Under the pieces are notes generated by a model. It did not search any database. It worked only from the letters and a program-made list of their open reading frames with translations, and was not told the origin of the DNA. DNA of 64,000 nucleotides from positions 3,278,383 through 3,342,382 of the forward strand of contig NZ_CP017834.1 of NCBI RefSeq assembly GCF_001907975.1, in the 5' to 3' direction. Of the stretch, positions 16,664 through 26,519 are shown one piece after another. The DNA comes from Silvanigrella aquatica (GTDB lineage: Bacteria > Bdellovibrionota_B > Oligoflexia > Silvanigrellales > Silvanigrellaceae). How positions within the stretch are numbered: position 1 is the first letter of the stretch; the number at the start of each line of letters is the position of its first letter. The translations under genes were made by a program, and so were the position numbers.

Positions 16664-18817
16664 ATGAAAATAAATAATAATGAAAATAAGTTAGCAGAAG
16701 AAACTAGTCTTTATTTACTTCAACATAAAAAAAATCCTGTACTTTGGTTTCCTTGGGGAAATGAAGCATTTGAAAAAGCAAAATCTGAAAATAAACCTAT
16801 ATTTCTTTCTATTGGATATTCCAGTTGTCACTGGTGCCATGTGATGGCTCATGAAAGTTTTGAAGATCAAGAGACTGCAGATTTAATGAATGAATTATTT
16901 ATTAATGTCAAAGTAGACAGGGAGGAAAGACCTGACATAGATGAAATTTACATGGAAACTGTGATGCTCATGACAAATCATGCAGGTTGGCCCTTGAGCG
17001 TATTTTTAACTCCCCAATTAAAACCATTTTATGGTGGAACTTATTTTCCTCTCGAAGCAAAACAAGGCTTCCCCTCTTTTAAGGATATTCTGAAATCTAT
17101 CTCCGCTTTTTATCATGATAATAAAAACAATATTGATGAAAGATGTTCTAAAATAATAGGTTATTTAAAAGAAACTTCTTACCAATCTAGTTTAGTAAAT
17201 CTGGAAGAATATATTTCAGATAAAAATATTACAATTGACAAAATTGTAGATAAAACTCTACCATTTTATAATAATTTACTAGATAAACTCGACTCTATTT
17301 CTGACAAAAACTATGGCGGATATGGAAGTTCTCCTAAATTTCCTCAACCTTCCAAAATATCTGCCATGTTATTTTCTAAAAATAAACATCATCGTTCACA
17401 TGCGATTTTTACCTTAGATCATATTCGCTGCGGCGGAATTATGGATCAAATTGGTGGTGGAATATCGCGTTATAGCGTAGATGAAAAATGGCTGGTTCCT
17501 CATTTTGAAAAAATGCTTTATGACAATGCACAAATTATTTCTCTTTATGCAGTAGGAAGTGCTTTATTATTAAATGAAAATGTTTCTTTAGCAAAAGAAT
17601 TTTCTAATACTGCTGAAAATATTTTTAATTATTTAGAACGAGACTTAAAATGTAAAAAATCAGGCTTATATTTTAGTGCTGAAGATGCGGATAGTGAAGG
17701 TGAAGAAGGTTTATTCTATACTTTTTTAGATGAAGAATTTACAAAATTATTCGAAAAAAAATTTGAGCTTTACGACTTTGCTAAGAAATATTATAAAATA
17801 TCTTCTTTAGGAAATTTTGAAGGCACTCATATTTTAACAATACCTCATGATTTTAAAAAGTTTTGTGCTCAAGTTTCTATTGAAATAGAAGAAGGAATAA
17901 AATTTTTAAACGAATCTAAAAATATTTTGCTTCAAGAAAGAAATAAAAGAGTACGACCTGCTTTAGATAATAAGTGTTTACTTTCCTGGAACTCTCTTGC
18001 AGTAACAAGTTTCATTCAATCTGCTATCTCTTTAAATAATTCCAATTTATTAGAACGTGGTTTAAATTTATTGCAGAATATTTTTATTCATTTTAAAACC
18101 CCACTAGGATATCAACATGTCTATATTAATGGACAAGCCAAAATAGAACCTTTTTCAGATGATTTAGGATTTTTATTAGAAGCCTGTATTGAAGCACTTT
18201 TTATTACAGGTTGTGAAGCGTTAATTTCAGAAATTTTAGATATTTCAAAAACAATACATAAAAATTATATCGATCCCATTTCAGGAACTCTCTATTTTTC
18301 TAAAAATCAAGATGATCTTATTAATAGACCCATAAAACCTGAAGATAATGTTATTTATAGCCCTAATTCTGCCATATTTGGTTCTCTTACTAAATTTATT
18401 GTTTGGTTAGGAGCTACAAACAATTATGATAAAATATCATCAAGTGATCATAAAATGTTGGAGTCTCTCGCCCTTATTTCTGTATCAAATACAGTTATTT
18501 TATCTGAAAAATCTCCTCACGCTTGTGCTAAAATGTTACAAAAATTAAAATATCTTGAACATAAAAACGTGATTATTATCAACGATAAATTAAATAGAAT
18601 TCCCTCATTAACAAGCTTCCACCATGCTTTTTTGACTTGTGTAAAAAAATTAAATGAATACTCTGTGGTGGGAAGTGATTTGAACTCTAAATTTGATTTG
18701 TTAAATATTCATGAATATAGTAAAGAACTATTAAAACAGGAAAGCGAAAGCAAATATTCTTTTTGTAGCATTAAAGGGTGTTCTCTTCCTACTGACAATT
18801 TATACAATTTGTTCTAG
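16664..18817 (+). CDS. DUF255 thioredoxin-domain protein (YyaL/SPATA20-like)
   Basis: 717 residues. An N-terminal thioredoxin-like domain carries the CHWC active-site motif ([14 protein letters not shown], about residues 51-64), followed by [14 protein letters not shown] and GGTYFP. The remainder is an (alpha/alpha)6-barrel-like region with [17 protein letters not shown] and [11 protein letters not shown], typical of the family. The enzymatic function is not established for this family. It starts 12 bases after the HD gene. Confidence 0.9.
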   Translation: MKINNNENKLAEETSLYLLQHKKNPVLWFPWGNEAFEKAKSENKPIFLSIGYSSCHWCHVMAHESFEDQETADLMNELFINVKVDREERPDIDEIYMETVMLMTNHAGWPLSVFLTPQLKPFYGGTYFPLEAKQGFPSFKDILKSISAFYHDNKNNIDERCSKIIGYLKETSYQSSLVNLEEYISDKNITIDKIVDKTLPFYNNLLDKLDSISDKNYGGYGSSPKFPQPSKISAMLFSKNKHHRSHAIFTLDHIRCGGIMDQIGGGISRYSVDEKWLVPHFEKMLYDNAQIISLYAVGSALLLNENVSLAKEFSNTAENIFNYLERDLKCKKSGLYFSAEDADSEGEEGLFYTFLDEEFTKLFEKKFELYDFAKKYYKISSLGNFEGTHILTIPHDFKKFCAQVSIEIEEGIKFLNESKNILLQERNKRVRPALDNKCLLSWNSLAVTSFIQSAISLNNSNLLERGLNLLQNIFIHFKTPLGYQHVYINGQAKIEPFSDDLGFLLEACIEALFITGCEALISEILDISKTIHKNYIDPISGTLYFSKNQDDLINRPIKPEDNVIYSPNSAIFGSLTKFIVWLGATNNYDKISSSDHKMLESLALISVSNTVILSEKSPHACAKMLQKLKYLEHKNVIIINDKLNRIPSLTSFHHAFLTCVKKLNEYSVVGSDLNSKFDLLNIHEYSKELLKQESESKYSFCSIKGCSLPTDNLYNLF

Positions 18818-18831
18818 AGAAAAGAGGATAT

Positions 18832-19686
18832 ATGATGAACAAAATAAATTCTAATTTAAACATTCCCAATATATTTACTGTTTCCGATGGAACAGGAGAA
18901 ACCGCTTTAAGCATCGTACGTGCTGTCCGAGTGCAATTTGAACATGCGGAAATGCATATTGAAAGATACAATAAAGTCCGCAATCGGGAAATGTTAGATG
19001 ATATGCTCCTCTCTGCAAAAAATAAAAATGCCACTGTTGTTGCCACTCTTGTTGATCCTGAATTGAGGGTTTTTTTAATTTCACGTTCTATGCAACTAGG
19101 CGTAAAAGTTGTTGATGTCCTTTTTCCATTACTGGAAACGTTATCAGAACAGCTAGGGAGTCGTCCTAGTGCTATTCCAGGCCTTCTTCGCCAACTAGAT
19201 GAGGGTTATTTCAAACGCATAAGCGCCATCGAATACACCGTACGACACGATGATGGCATTATTTCAAATGATTTGCCCAATGCTGATATTATTTTAGTCG
19301 GGGTTTCGCGCACCTCTAAAACACCTCTTTCTATGTATCTTGGCCATAAAGGCTATAAAGTCGCAAATATTCCTTTAGTTCCAGGAATAGATCCTCCCGC
19401 AGAACTTGCTAAAGTAGATCAAAATAAAATCATTGGACTTATTATCGATCCTTCACGCCTCGCCGAAATACGCGCCGCGCGTATAAATGCTTTAGGCACA
19501 GATGATATTGGTGATTATGCTGATTTAGAGAAAATATTTGAAGAATTAGAGTGGAGCCGCGAAATATTTAAAAGAAATAAACGTTGGCCTATATTAGATG
19601 TGACAGGTAAAGCATTAGAAGAAAACTCTGTAGAAATCGAAAAAATTATTTTAAACCGATTTCCACAGTTATCCGATGAACAATAA
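18832..19686 (+). CDS. Bifunctional PEP synthase/PPDK regulatory kinase-phosphorylase (DUF299)
   Basis: 284 residues. The N-terminus has FTVSDGTGETA and the centre has the nucleotide-binding GVSRTSKTPLSMYLG, then VPGIDPPAEL; it ends DVTGKALEE. This is the PpsR/RPDK family, which inactivates and reactivates PEP synthase or pyruvate phosphate dikinase by ADP-dependent phosphorylation and Pi-dependent dephosphorylation. Two adjacent ATGs (18832, 18835) follow GAGGA, and either may be used. The target enzyme is not in this window. Confidence 0.92.
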   Translation: MMNKINSNLNIPNIFTVSDGTGETALSIVRAVRVQFEHAEMHIERYNKVRNREMLDDMLLSAKNKNATVVATLVDPELRVFLISRSMQLGVKVVDVLFPLLETLSEQLGSRPSAIPGLLRQLDEGYFKRISAIEYTVRHDDGIISNDLPNADIILVGVSRTSKTPLSMYLGHKGYKVANIPLVPGIDPPAELAKVDQNKIIGLIIDPSRLAEIRAARINALGTDDIGDYADLEKIFEELEWSREIFKRNKRWPILDVTGKALEENSVEIEKIILNRFPQLSDEQ

Positions 19687-19699
19687 ATTTAAAATTTAT

Positions 19700-21172
19700 T
19701 CAAATAATTACTGTCCACTTTGTTCCTGAAGGAGCGTCTTGAATTTGAACGCCTTGAGATAATAATTCGTCCCGAATGGCGTCAGATTTTGCCCAGTCTT
19801 TATTTGCGCGCGCTGTTTTTCTTTCTTCAATTTTTTGCTCAATTTCCGTTGCCGAAATTTCAGAAGCTAAATTATATTTTCTTAAATGAGCAAAAAATTC
19901 TTGTGGTTCCTGTACTAATAAACCCATTGAGTTTTTAATCCAATTTTTAAATTCTGGCCATTTTGTTGATAATAAAAATTTATCTTGTTGATTTAATGTT
20001 TTTCCCGATTTTTCAAGAGCATTTAACTTTGTATTTACAGTTCTCATAAAATCAAAAAAGACCGCGAGAGCTGCACTGCTGTTTAAGTCATCGCATAAAT
20101 ATTCTCTCATTTTAGGTATGAGAGACTCTAACTCTTTAAAAATAAAATCCGCAGTTTGATTTTGTTCCTCTTCTTGTTTACTAGAATAACCATCAACTAA
20201 AGAAACAAAACGATATATTTTGGCTAATTTTTTTAGATTTTCAGTGGTCATTTCAAAAGTAAAATCGAGAGGCTGTCCATAGGAAATAGATAGAAATACA
20301 AGACGTAACACTTCAGATGGATATTTTGCCAAGAAATCTTTTATAGCTACGTAATGATTTGTACTTTTACTCATTTTTTCGCCATAAAGAGTCACCATAC
20401 CTGCATGTAACCACGTAGAAGCAAGCGGTTTACCCGTTGCCCCTTCAGACTGTGCGATTTCGGCTTCATGATGTGGGAAAATGAGATCTCTTCCCCCCAT
20501 GTGAATATCGATGGAATCACCAAATAAAGAATGGATCATAGCGGAACATTCCACATGCCATCCAGGACGACCTTGCCCCCAAGGAGAATCCCAAAAAATT
20601 TCACCTTCTTTTGCAAATTTCCACAAAGCAAAATCGAGAGCATCCTCTTTCGCTTCATCAACCTCAATGCGGGCTCCTGACTTCAAATCATTGATTTTAT
20701 TTTTACTGAGCTTGCCATAGTCAGCAAATTTACGGACACGATAATAAACACCAGATTTACTGACATAAGCATAATCTTTTGCAATTAAAGTTGTAATGAC
20801 ATCGATTATTTGAGGTATATTTTCTGTTACTTTAGGCTCGTGTTGCGGACGCTCTAAATTAAACAATTGCAACATTTCATCTTGCTCAGAAACATAACGA
20901 GAGACAAGTTGCGCACAAGGAATCCCCTCTTGGTTTGCTTTATTTATTATTTTATCATCAACATCTGTAATATTACGAGCCCATTCAACATCAATATCAT
21001 TATCAATTAATGTGCGATAAAGTAAATCATAAGAAAAAAAAGTACGGCTATGACCAATATGCGTGTTACCGTAGGGAGTCACGCCACAACAATACATTTT
21101 TACCTTACCTTCATGTAAAGTTTTAAATTTCTCTTTTTTTCCAGTAAGTGTATTAAAAAATTGCATTGTCAT
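19700..21172 (-). CDS. cysS: Cysteinyl-tRNA synthetase
   Basis: 490 residues of class I aaRS. Zinc Cys in YCCGVTPYG, the HIGH motif as HIGHSRTF, zinc ligands in GWHVECSAM and HHEAEIAQSEG, and KMSKSTNHY. A C-terminal anticodon-binding region ends SDAIRDELLSQG. It charges tRNA-Cys. ATG 21172 follows GGGTAA and lies 6 bases after the dnaJ stop, so dnaJ-cysS form one unit. An internal ATG two codons later is possible. Confidence 0.97.
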   Translation of the reverse strand: MTMQFFNTLTGKKEKFKTLHEGKVKMYCCGVTPYGNTHIGHSRTFFSYDLLYRTLIDNDIDVEWARNITDVDDKIINKANQEGIPCAQLVSRYVSEQDEMLQLFNLERPQHEPKVTENIPQIIDVITTLIAKDYAYVSKSGVYYRVRKFADYGKLSKNKINDLKSGARIEVDEAKEDALDFALWKFAKEGEIFWDSPWGQGRPGWHVECSAMIHSLFGDSIDIHMGGRDLIFPHHEAEIAQSEGATGKPLASTWLHAGMVTLYGEKMSKSTNHYVAIKDFLAKYPSEVLRLVFLSISYGQPLDFTFEMTTENLKKLAKIYRFVSLVDGYSSKQEEEQNQTADFIFKELESLIPKMREYLCDDLNSSAALAVFFDFMRTVNTKLNALEKSGKTLNQQDKFLLSTKWPEFKNWIKNSMGLLVQEPQEFFAHLRKYNLASEISATEIEQKIEERKTARANKDWAKSDAIRDELLSQGVQIQDAPSGTKWTVII

Positions 21173-21178
21173 GTGTTA

Positions 21179-22300
21179 TTACCCAAAAATTTTATCAAAA
21201 AACCCGTTATTATTTTTTACGTTCTGTCCTACTTTTTGAGCAAAAGCTCTTAAATGCTCTTCTGCCTCTTTATTTACTTTCATAGGAATCTCAACATTGA
21301 CTTCAATAATGAGATCACCTTTACCTCTACCATATTTTTCGAGCTTAGGTATCCCTGCGCCTTGAATAACAAGACGCTGACCAGGCTGAATTCCTGCAGG
21401 AATTTCCACTTGACGCGGCTCGTCTTCAAAGCAGTCAATACTCACATCTGTGCCTAAAATAGCTTGAGCGACACCTATTTTAAGTGAATAAACCAGATCA
21501 AAATCTTCTCGCTTAAACTGAGGGCTCGCTTCCACTTCTATGAAAACATAGAGATCACCAGGAGTGCCCCCATTAATGCCGCCTTCACCCTCTCCAGAAA
21601 CTCTTAAGCGCATTCCTGTATCAATACCCGCTGGGATTTTTACATTAATATTAGAAGATTTGGTTTGAAAACCTGTTCCCTTACAATCACCACATGGAGT
21701 GGAAATACTTTTACCACTGCCATTACAGTCAGGACATGTTGATGCGTAAGTAAAGAAACCTTGCTGCACTGCCACTTGTCCTTGTCCACGACAGGTTGAA
21801 CAAGTGACAGGTTTGGTGCCTTTTGCCGCTCCCGATCCTTCACAAGAAGTGCAAGATGTTTTGCGCGGAATTTGAATTTTTTTCTCCGTGCCTAATACGG
21901 ACTCTTTAAATGAAACTTTCAAATCGTAACGAAGATCGCCGCCTTTACGTGCTCTGTTTCCACCGCCACGTTTTCTTCCACCGCCCATACCAAAGAGGTC
22001 TTCAAATATAGAGCCAAAATGCTCAAAAACATCGTCAACATTGCCAAAGCCAGCACCACCAAACCCATTTCCACTGACACCCGCATGACCAAATTGATCG
22101 AAGCGTTGGCGTTTTGCAGGATCACTAAGAACTTCATAAGCTTCTGCCGCTTCCTTAAACTTTTCCTCTGCGACTTTATCTCCAGGATTGCGGTCGGGAT
22201 GGTATTGAACCGCCAGCTTACGGTAAGCTTTTTTAATTTCATCTGCTGAAGCGGATTTCGATACTTGTAAAATTTCATAATAGTTGCGTTTTGTAGTCAT
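21179..22300 (-). CDS. dnaJ: Chaperone DnaJ
   Basis: 373 residues with all class A domains: J domain with HPDRNPGD, Gly/Phe-rich linker ([12 protein letters not shown]), four zinc-finger repeats ([32 protein letters not shown]), and a C-terminal substrate-binding domain. It stimulates DnaK ATPase and delivers unfolded proteins. GGAG lies before ATG 22300, and a CTGTCG/CGACAG hairpin (22320-22348) ends just before it. No dnaK lies in this window. Confidence 0.97.
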   Translation of the reverse strand: MTTKRNYYEILQVSKSASADEIKKAYRKLAVQYHPDRNPGDKVAEEKFKEAAEAYEVLSDPAKRQRFDQFGHAGVSGNGFGGAGFGNVDDVFEHFGSIFEDLFGMGGGRKRGGGNRARKGGDLRYDLKVSFKESVLGTEKKIQIPRKTSCTSCEGSGAAKGTKPVTCSTCRGQGQVAVQQGFFTYASTCPDCNGSGKSISTPCGDCKGTGFQTKSSNINVKIPAGIDTGMRLRVSGEGEGGINGGTPGDLYVFIEVEASPQFKREDFDLVYSLKIGVAQAILGTDVSIDCFEDEPRQVEIPAGIQPGQRLVIQGAGIPKLEKYGRGKGDLIIEVNVEIPMKVNKEAEEHLRAFAQKVGQNVKNNNGFFDKIFG

Positions 22301-22448
22301 CTAAAAATACTCCAGGATACTGTCGGGGTTAGCGATGCGGATCGACAGGAAAAACAAGGTTGCGGAGAAAACTTAACCTTGATTCAAAGAGAGTCAACAA
22401 TTCAAAGGCAATATTTATTATATTTAAGAAAATATACCCGTAAACGAA

Positions 22449-22475
22449 GAAAAAAAGAATAAGGCTTCCCTTATT
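22449..22475 (-). terminator. Rho-independent terminator of lpxC
   Basis: On the minus strand AATAAGG-GAAG-CCTTATT is followed by C and a run of T. It lies 30 bases after the lpxC stop. Confidence 0.8.
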
Positions 22476-22504
22476 TATGTTGTCAGAAGCGTTTATAGAG
22501 GAGT

Positions 22505-23470
22505 TTAACCTACGGCGAGACCGCTGAGGCTGACTTGAACTTCTTCCAAAGATTTTGGAAATGTAAGTAAAGATTTTAAACGATTTGCTTCACGAACCGA
22601 AGGAACACGAATGGTTCTTGCAGATACGTTTTCTAAAATAGCTCTTGCTAATTTATTGTGCAGATCGTGACCTGCTTTATGAGCAATGACATGACCTAGA
22701 AGAGGCATGCCCATTAAATGAAGATCACCAATACAATCAAGTACTTTATGTTGTACAAATTCAAGTTCATGACGCAAGCCATGCGCATTGAGCACACCTT
22801 CTGTCCTTGAAACCAGAATGGCATTTTCCATGGAGCCCCCTTTGGCTAGACCACGGGAGAAAAGAAACTCAATTTCTTCCTTGAGGCCAAAAGTACGAGC
22901 AAACGAAAAACTTTCACAAAAGGCTTTTGCCGTATAATCCATAGTCACAGACTGACGACCAATAGCCGCCACACCACCGAAATCGATCACATAAGAAATG
23001 AGAGGCTTTTTAGAAGGTTCAATACGAATAAAGCGTGTTGGATTTTTTTCATCCACCACTTCTATTGTTTTTTCAACAATTAAAATCTTGCGAAACTCTT
23101 TCAACTCTTCAATACCTGCTTCATTAAGAAGCACTAAAAAAGGGGCTGAAGAACCATCCAATATAGGCATTTCACTATTATTTACGGCAACGATAGCATT
23201 ATCAATGCCAAAACCAAAAAAAGCCGCCATTAAATGTTCAATTGTAGATATATATGCTTGAGGACTACCAATACGGGTCGCAAGGCTTGTGTCAAATACC
23301 GCTTCCGCATTTGCTTTTATATAAGGTTTATTAGGAAGATCAGTACGTTGAAAAACAATTCCGGTATTTGCAGCGGCAGGGCGAATTTCAACAGAAATTA
23401 AATTTCCAGAATGAACTCCAACACCTGAGAAGGATACAGAGCGTTTTAATGTTCTTTGGAAGTTATTCAT
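22505..23470 (-). CDS. lpxC: UDP-3-O-acyl-N-acetylglucosamine deacetylase
   Basis: About 321 residues from ATG 23470 (SD GGAG); the frame includes five extra upstream codons. LpxC motifs: TIEHLMAAFFGFGIDNA (zinc His and substrate loop), HKVLDCIGDLHLMG (zinc His and Asp), and HKAGHDLHNKL (catalytic His). It carries out the committed step of lipid A synthesis, so the organism makes lipid A. It is monocistronic, with its own terminator. Confidence 0.97.
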   Translation of the reverse strand: MNNFQRTLKRSVSFSGVGVHSGNLISVEIRPAAANTGIVFQRTDLPNKPYIKANAEAVFDTSLATRIGSPQAYISTIEHLMAAFFGFGIDNAIVAVNNSEMPILDGSSAPFLVLLNEAGIEELKEFRKILIVEKTIEVVDEKNPTRFIRIEPSKKPLISYVIDFGGVAAIGRQSVTMDYTAKAFCESFSFARTFGLKEEIEFLFSRGLAKGGSMENAILVSRTEGVLNAHGLRHELEFVQHKVLDCIGDLHLMGMPLLGHVIAHKAGHDLHNKLARAILENVSARTIRVPSVREANRLKSLLTFPKSLEEVQVSLSGLAVG

Positions 23471-23866
23471 AATTTCTCCATACAAACCAAAACAAATACA
23501 GCACTTATCGTCAATTCCGAGTTAATGTCAGCAGGAACAGCCCAAAACACGCCCTTATAGCTAGCATTTTAATAATAGTGTCGCAAGTATAGGGATGTTT
23601 TAGACATCATTATCTGTAACATAACATATCTATCGGAAATTATAACCCGATCCCTAGTAAAATTTTACTGAGTCACCCAGGTTATATATGATAAAAATTT
23701 TGACTTTTTAGTTAAAAAAACAGAAATGAACATTAACTGGTCAATATAAATAAAAAAATTACAAGCGAAAGAAACCTGATTGACGCTGTGAAGACCGCGC
23801 TATAAGCCTATTGTGTGGGCAAGGCGATCCCCCATGCTTATTATTTGCACATTTAAGGAGCTTCTT

Positions 23867-24364
23867 ATGTCTGGAGTAAACAAAGTCATTCTCGTCGGTA
23901 GGTTAGGGCAAGAGCCCGAAATTCGTAGCACAACAAGCGGGCAACAAGTGTGTACCCTTAGCATTGCCACAAGCGAAACTTGGGTAAAAGATGGTAACAA
24001 AGAAGAAAGAACAGAATGGCACCGCGTCGTGCTCTGGGGCAGACAAGCAGAAATTGCTCACAAATACCTCAAAAAAGGACGCCTCGTTTATATCGAAGGA
24101 AAATTACAAACACGTTCGTGGCAAGATCAACAAGGCCAAAAACGCTATACAACAGAAATTGTTGCTAATAACATGCAATTCTTAGAAAGTATGAGCGGCA
24201 ATTCTCCTTCCAACCGCGATACACAGGACATGCCACCTATTCATGACAACAACGACGCTCCTTATTATTCAGGAGCAGGTGGTTACGATAACGCACCGCA
24301 AAAAAATAGCAGCTCTGCATTCAGTAGCAACTCACGCCCTATGGATGACGACATTCCGTTTTGA
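23867..24364 (+). CDS. ssb: Single-stranded DNA-binding protein
   Basis: 165 residues from ATG 23867 (SD AAGGAG; the frame extends 18 codons upstream without need). OB-fold start [29 protein letters not shown], and [13 protein letters not shown], followed by a disordered linker and the acidic tip DDDIPF that recruits replication and repair partners. A promoter-like TTGACG with TATAAG lies at about 23790-23815, with a short spacer. Confidence 0.97.
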   Translation: MSGVNKVILVGRLGQEPEIRSTTSGQQVCTLSIATSETWVKDGNKEERTEWHRVVLWGRQAEIAHKYLKKGRLVYIEGKLQTRSWQDQQGQKRYTTEIVANNMQFLESMSGNSPSNRDTQDMPPIHDNNDAPYYSGAGGYDNAPQKNSSSAFSSNSRPMDDDIPF

Positions 24365-24419
24365 GGCTCAATAACTGAAAATTTTTAAAGCAGAAAATTT
24401 TATTTTTAAAAAATATTCT

Positions 24420-24455
24420 CGTTACTTTAAGGTGTTTTAAAGTAGCGATTTTTTA
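24420..24455 (+). terminator. Terminator of ssb
   Basis: CGTTACTTTAA-ggtgtt-TTAAAGTAGCG stem (one G-T pair) followed by TTTTTT, starting about 55 bases after the ssb stop. Confidence 0.85.
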
Positions 24456-24545
24456 TGTGCTATTTTCAAATCAAAAATAATTAAATTTAAATAAATTACC
24501 AATTTTTTAAAAATATTTTTAATAGCTTTGCATTATTAAGAAAAA

Positions 24546-24573
24546 TTGACAACTAAATAAACATCGGTATGTT
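24546..24573 (+). promoter_or_regulatory. Predicted promoter of the DUF819-ddpX-kinase unit
   Basis: TTGACA (24546-24551), 16 bases, then TATGTT (24568-24573). Transcription would begin near 24580, at the base of the GAGGAT/ATCCTC hairpin of the leader. Confidence 0.6.
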
Positions 24574-24580
24574 GTCTCTT

Positions 24581-24651
24581 GAGGATTTAAAAAAAGATCC
24601 TCTACATAATATTATATGCCACCAAAAATAATATAATTATATTATTTTTTT
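24581..24651 (+). promoter_or_regulatory. Structured leader with terminator-like palindrome
   Basis: A hairpin GAGGAT-N10-ATCCTC (24581-24602) is followed by a perfect 20-base palindrome AATAATATAATTATATTATT (24627-24646) that runs into a T tract, resembling an intrinsic terminator ahead of the coding region. It may be an attenuator. The stem is all A-T, so its strength is doubtful. Confidence 0.4.
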
Positions 24652-24671
24652 AGTATGAAGAATGATTATCT

Positions 24672-25772
24672 ATGTCCACTGAAATATTACTGCTTATCAT
24701 TTTTGGATCTGCTTTTGCCTGTTATTATATTGAACGCAAAATAGCTTGGATTTTCCATGCAAGCAGTGTTTGCTTATTAATTCTCTTTGCAATGTTTTTA
24801 AACCAAATTGGGTTTATACCTACTGAAACAGAATTATATGACCATTTACAAAGCTCATTTTTATTAATAGCTATAGTTATGATCACCCTAAACTTTAATT
24901 TTAAAGATATTTTAAAAATTCCTTTAAAAATTTTAATTGTGTTTGTTGTAGGCGCAATCGGCAGTATGGTGGGTGGTATTTTATGCGGTTACATTGCTTC
25001 ATACGAACTTGGCATTGATGCGTATAAAATAGCAGCACAACTCACCGCAAGTTACATAGGCGGCTTGGAAAATGCAGCCGCAATGCAAAAAGTCATAAGT
25101 ATACCGAATCATTATTTTATTGCTTCATTTACCTTAGATAATGTTGTCACAAGCCTCTGGATTATTATTTGTATATACTTTTCAAAAGATAAGAAAAATG
25201 AAATTGATATTGAAGAAAATGACGCAAGCAGTTTTGATGGTGTAAAAACCTCTATTTTAAGTGTATTTGCGTGTTTTTTTGTAGCACTAAGCGTTTTATT
25301 TATTGCAGATTATTTAGCAAAACATGTAGGATACCTACATAAAATTCTATGGCTATCTCTTTTAACAATCATAGCAGGACACATTCCATTTTTAAAAGAG
25401 TTTTATAAACCAGGATATGTGATTGGCGCAATTTTATTTTCTGGATTCTTTTTCGCAGCAGGAGCAATTTCCGATTTAAATGAAGTTATGAAACTTCCTA
25501 AATTTATTATAGCTATGCCATTTATAATAGTATTTGTACATGCTATATTTATAATAGCAGCAGCAAAAATACTAAAGCTAAATAACATGACACTTTTTAT
25601 AACATCACAAACTTTAATTGGTGGCCCCGGCACAGCGGTTGCGATTGCACAGGCAAAAAAATGGAAAAGCGGAGTCTCTATTGGAATTATACTTGGTGTT
25701 TTTGGCTATTCGATAGCTAATTTTTTTGGCGTTTTTGTATTTAATATATTACAATTTTTTGCTCCACAATAA
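24672..25772 (+). CDS. DUF819 family integral membrane protein (putative transporter)
   Basis: 366 residues with about ten hydrophobic helices. The family marks are ASYIGGLENAAAMQKVISI in the first half and TLIGGPGTAVAIAQAKKW in the second, a pseudo-symmetric arrangement seen in secondary carriers. The substrate is unknown for the family. The next gene, 8 bases on, is a D-Ala-D-Ala dipeptidase, so the carrier may move the dipeptide, alanine or a wall fragment; that is inference from context. The ribosome site is weak (GAAG). Confidence 0.85.
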   Translation: MSTEILLLIIFGSAFACYYIERKIAWIFHASSVCLLILFAMFLNQIGFIPTETELYDHLQSSFLLIAIVMITLNFNFKDILKIPLKILIVFVVGAIGSMVGGILCGYIASYELGIDAYKIAAQLTASYIGGLENAAAMQKVISIPNHYFIASFTLDNVVTSLWIIICIYFSKDKKNEIDIEENDASSFDGVKTSILSVFACFFVALSVLFIADYLAKHVGYLHKILWLSLLTIIAGHIPFLKEFYKPGYVIGAILFSGFFFAAGAISDLNEVMKLPKFIIAMPFIIVFVHAIFIIAAAKILKLNNMTLFITSQTLIGGPGTAVAIAQAKKWKSGVSIGIILGVFGYSIANFFGVFVFNILQFFAPQ

Positions 25773-25780
25773 GGAATATT

Positions 25781-26509
25781 ATGATTCAAAAATTAATTGA
25801 GACCCCGATTTATTTTGACTATAAGCTCCCTACTAAAAATGACATTGATTGGCTTAAAATTAATACTAAATCCGTTAATGTTGAGCAAAATTTTAGAATA
25901 AATGCGGCTCATTCATACAGAGAAATTAAACTCAGCGGAACGCAAAACATTATGCTTGCGCGCCAAGCGTTAGTATTAAAACTCAACGAAATTCTTGAAA
26001 TTTTACCAAATAAATACAGCTTTAAAGTATTTGATGCCTTTCGTACTGTGGAAACACAATTTGCATTATTCAATTATATCTATAACCAGCAAAAAGAAAT
26101 AAATCCCAAATTAAGTCACTCCGAACTTTATTCGATTACAAGAGAATTTATTATTCACCCAGAGGAGACATCGAGATTTGCTATACCGCCCCACAATAGC
26201 GGAGGAGCTATCGATTTAACTCTAACTTGCGATGGAATTAACTTGGAAATGGGAACAGATTTCGATGCCATTACACCACTTTCCCAAACAAATTATTTTG
26301 AACAAGAATATATTTCAGAATGTGGATTTACAAACGAAAAATGGCTTGAAATTAGAAACAACAGAAGAATTTTATTTAATGCCATGAAACATGTGGGCTT
26401 TACAAATTTTCAAGTGGAATGGTGGCACTACGATTTAGGCGATTGCATGTGGGCAATAGAACTTCAACAAAACTGGTACTATCCCTCGCTTGAAAAAGAA
26501 TTAAAATAG
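25781..26509 (+). CDS. ddpX: D-alanyl-D-alanine dipeptidase (VanX/DdpX type, M15D)
   Basis: 242 residues with the full VanX active site: Arg88 in DAFRTVE, His138 and Asp145 in PPHNSGGAIDLTL as zinc ligands, and catalytic Glu213 and ligand His216 in EWWHYD. It hydrolyses D-Ala-D-Ala. No signal peptide, so it acts in the cytoplasm on imported dipeptide. There are no vanH/vanA genes nearby, so resistance is unlikely; D-Ala recycling or nutrition is more plausible. It sits between a DUF819 carrier and a kinase gene with short gaps. Confidence 0.9.
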   Translation: MIQKLIETPIYFDYKLPTKNDIDWLKINTKSVNVEQNFRINAAHSYREIKLSGTQNIMLARQALVLKLNEILEILPNKYSFKVFDAFRTVETQFALFNYIYNQQKEINPKLSHSELYSITREFIIHPEETSRFAIPPHNSGGAIDLTLTCDGINLEMGTDFDAITPLSQTNYFEQEYISECGFTNEKWLEIRNNRRILFNAMKHVGFTNFQVEWWHYDLGDCMWAIELQQNWYYPSLEKELK

Positions 26510-26519
26510 AGAATACTTA

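Noticed and set aside
25781..26509. Glycopeptide resistance cluster from VanX
   Set aside because: No vanH or vanA ligase and no response regulator; the kinase lacks ATP-binding boxes.
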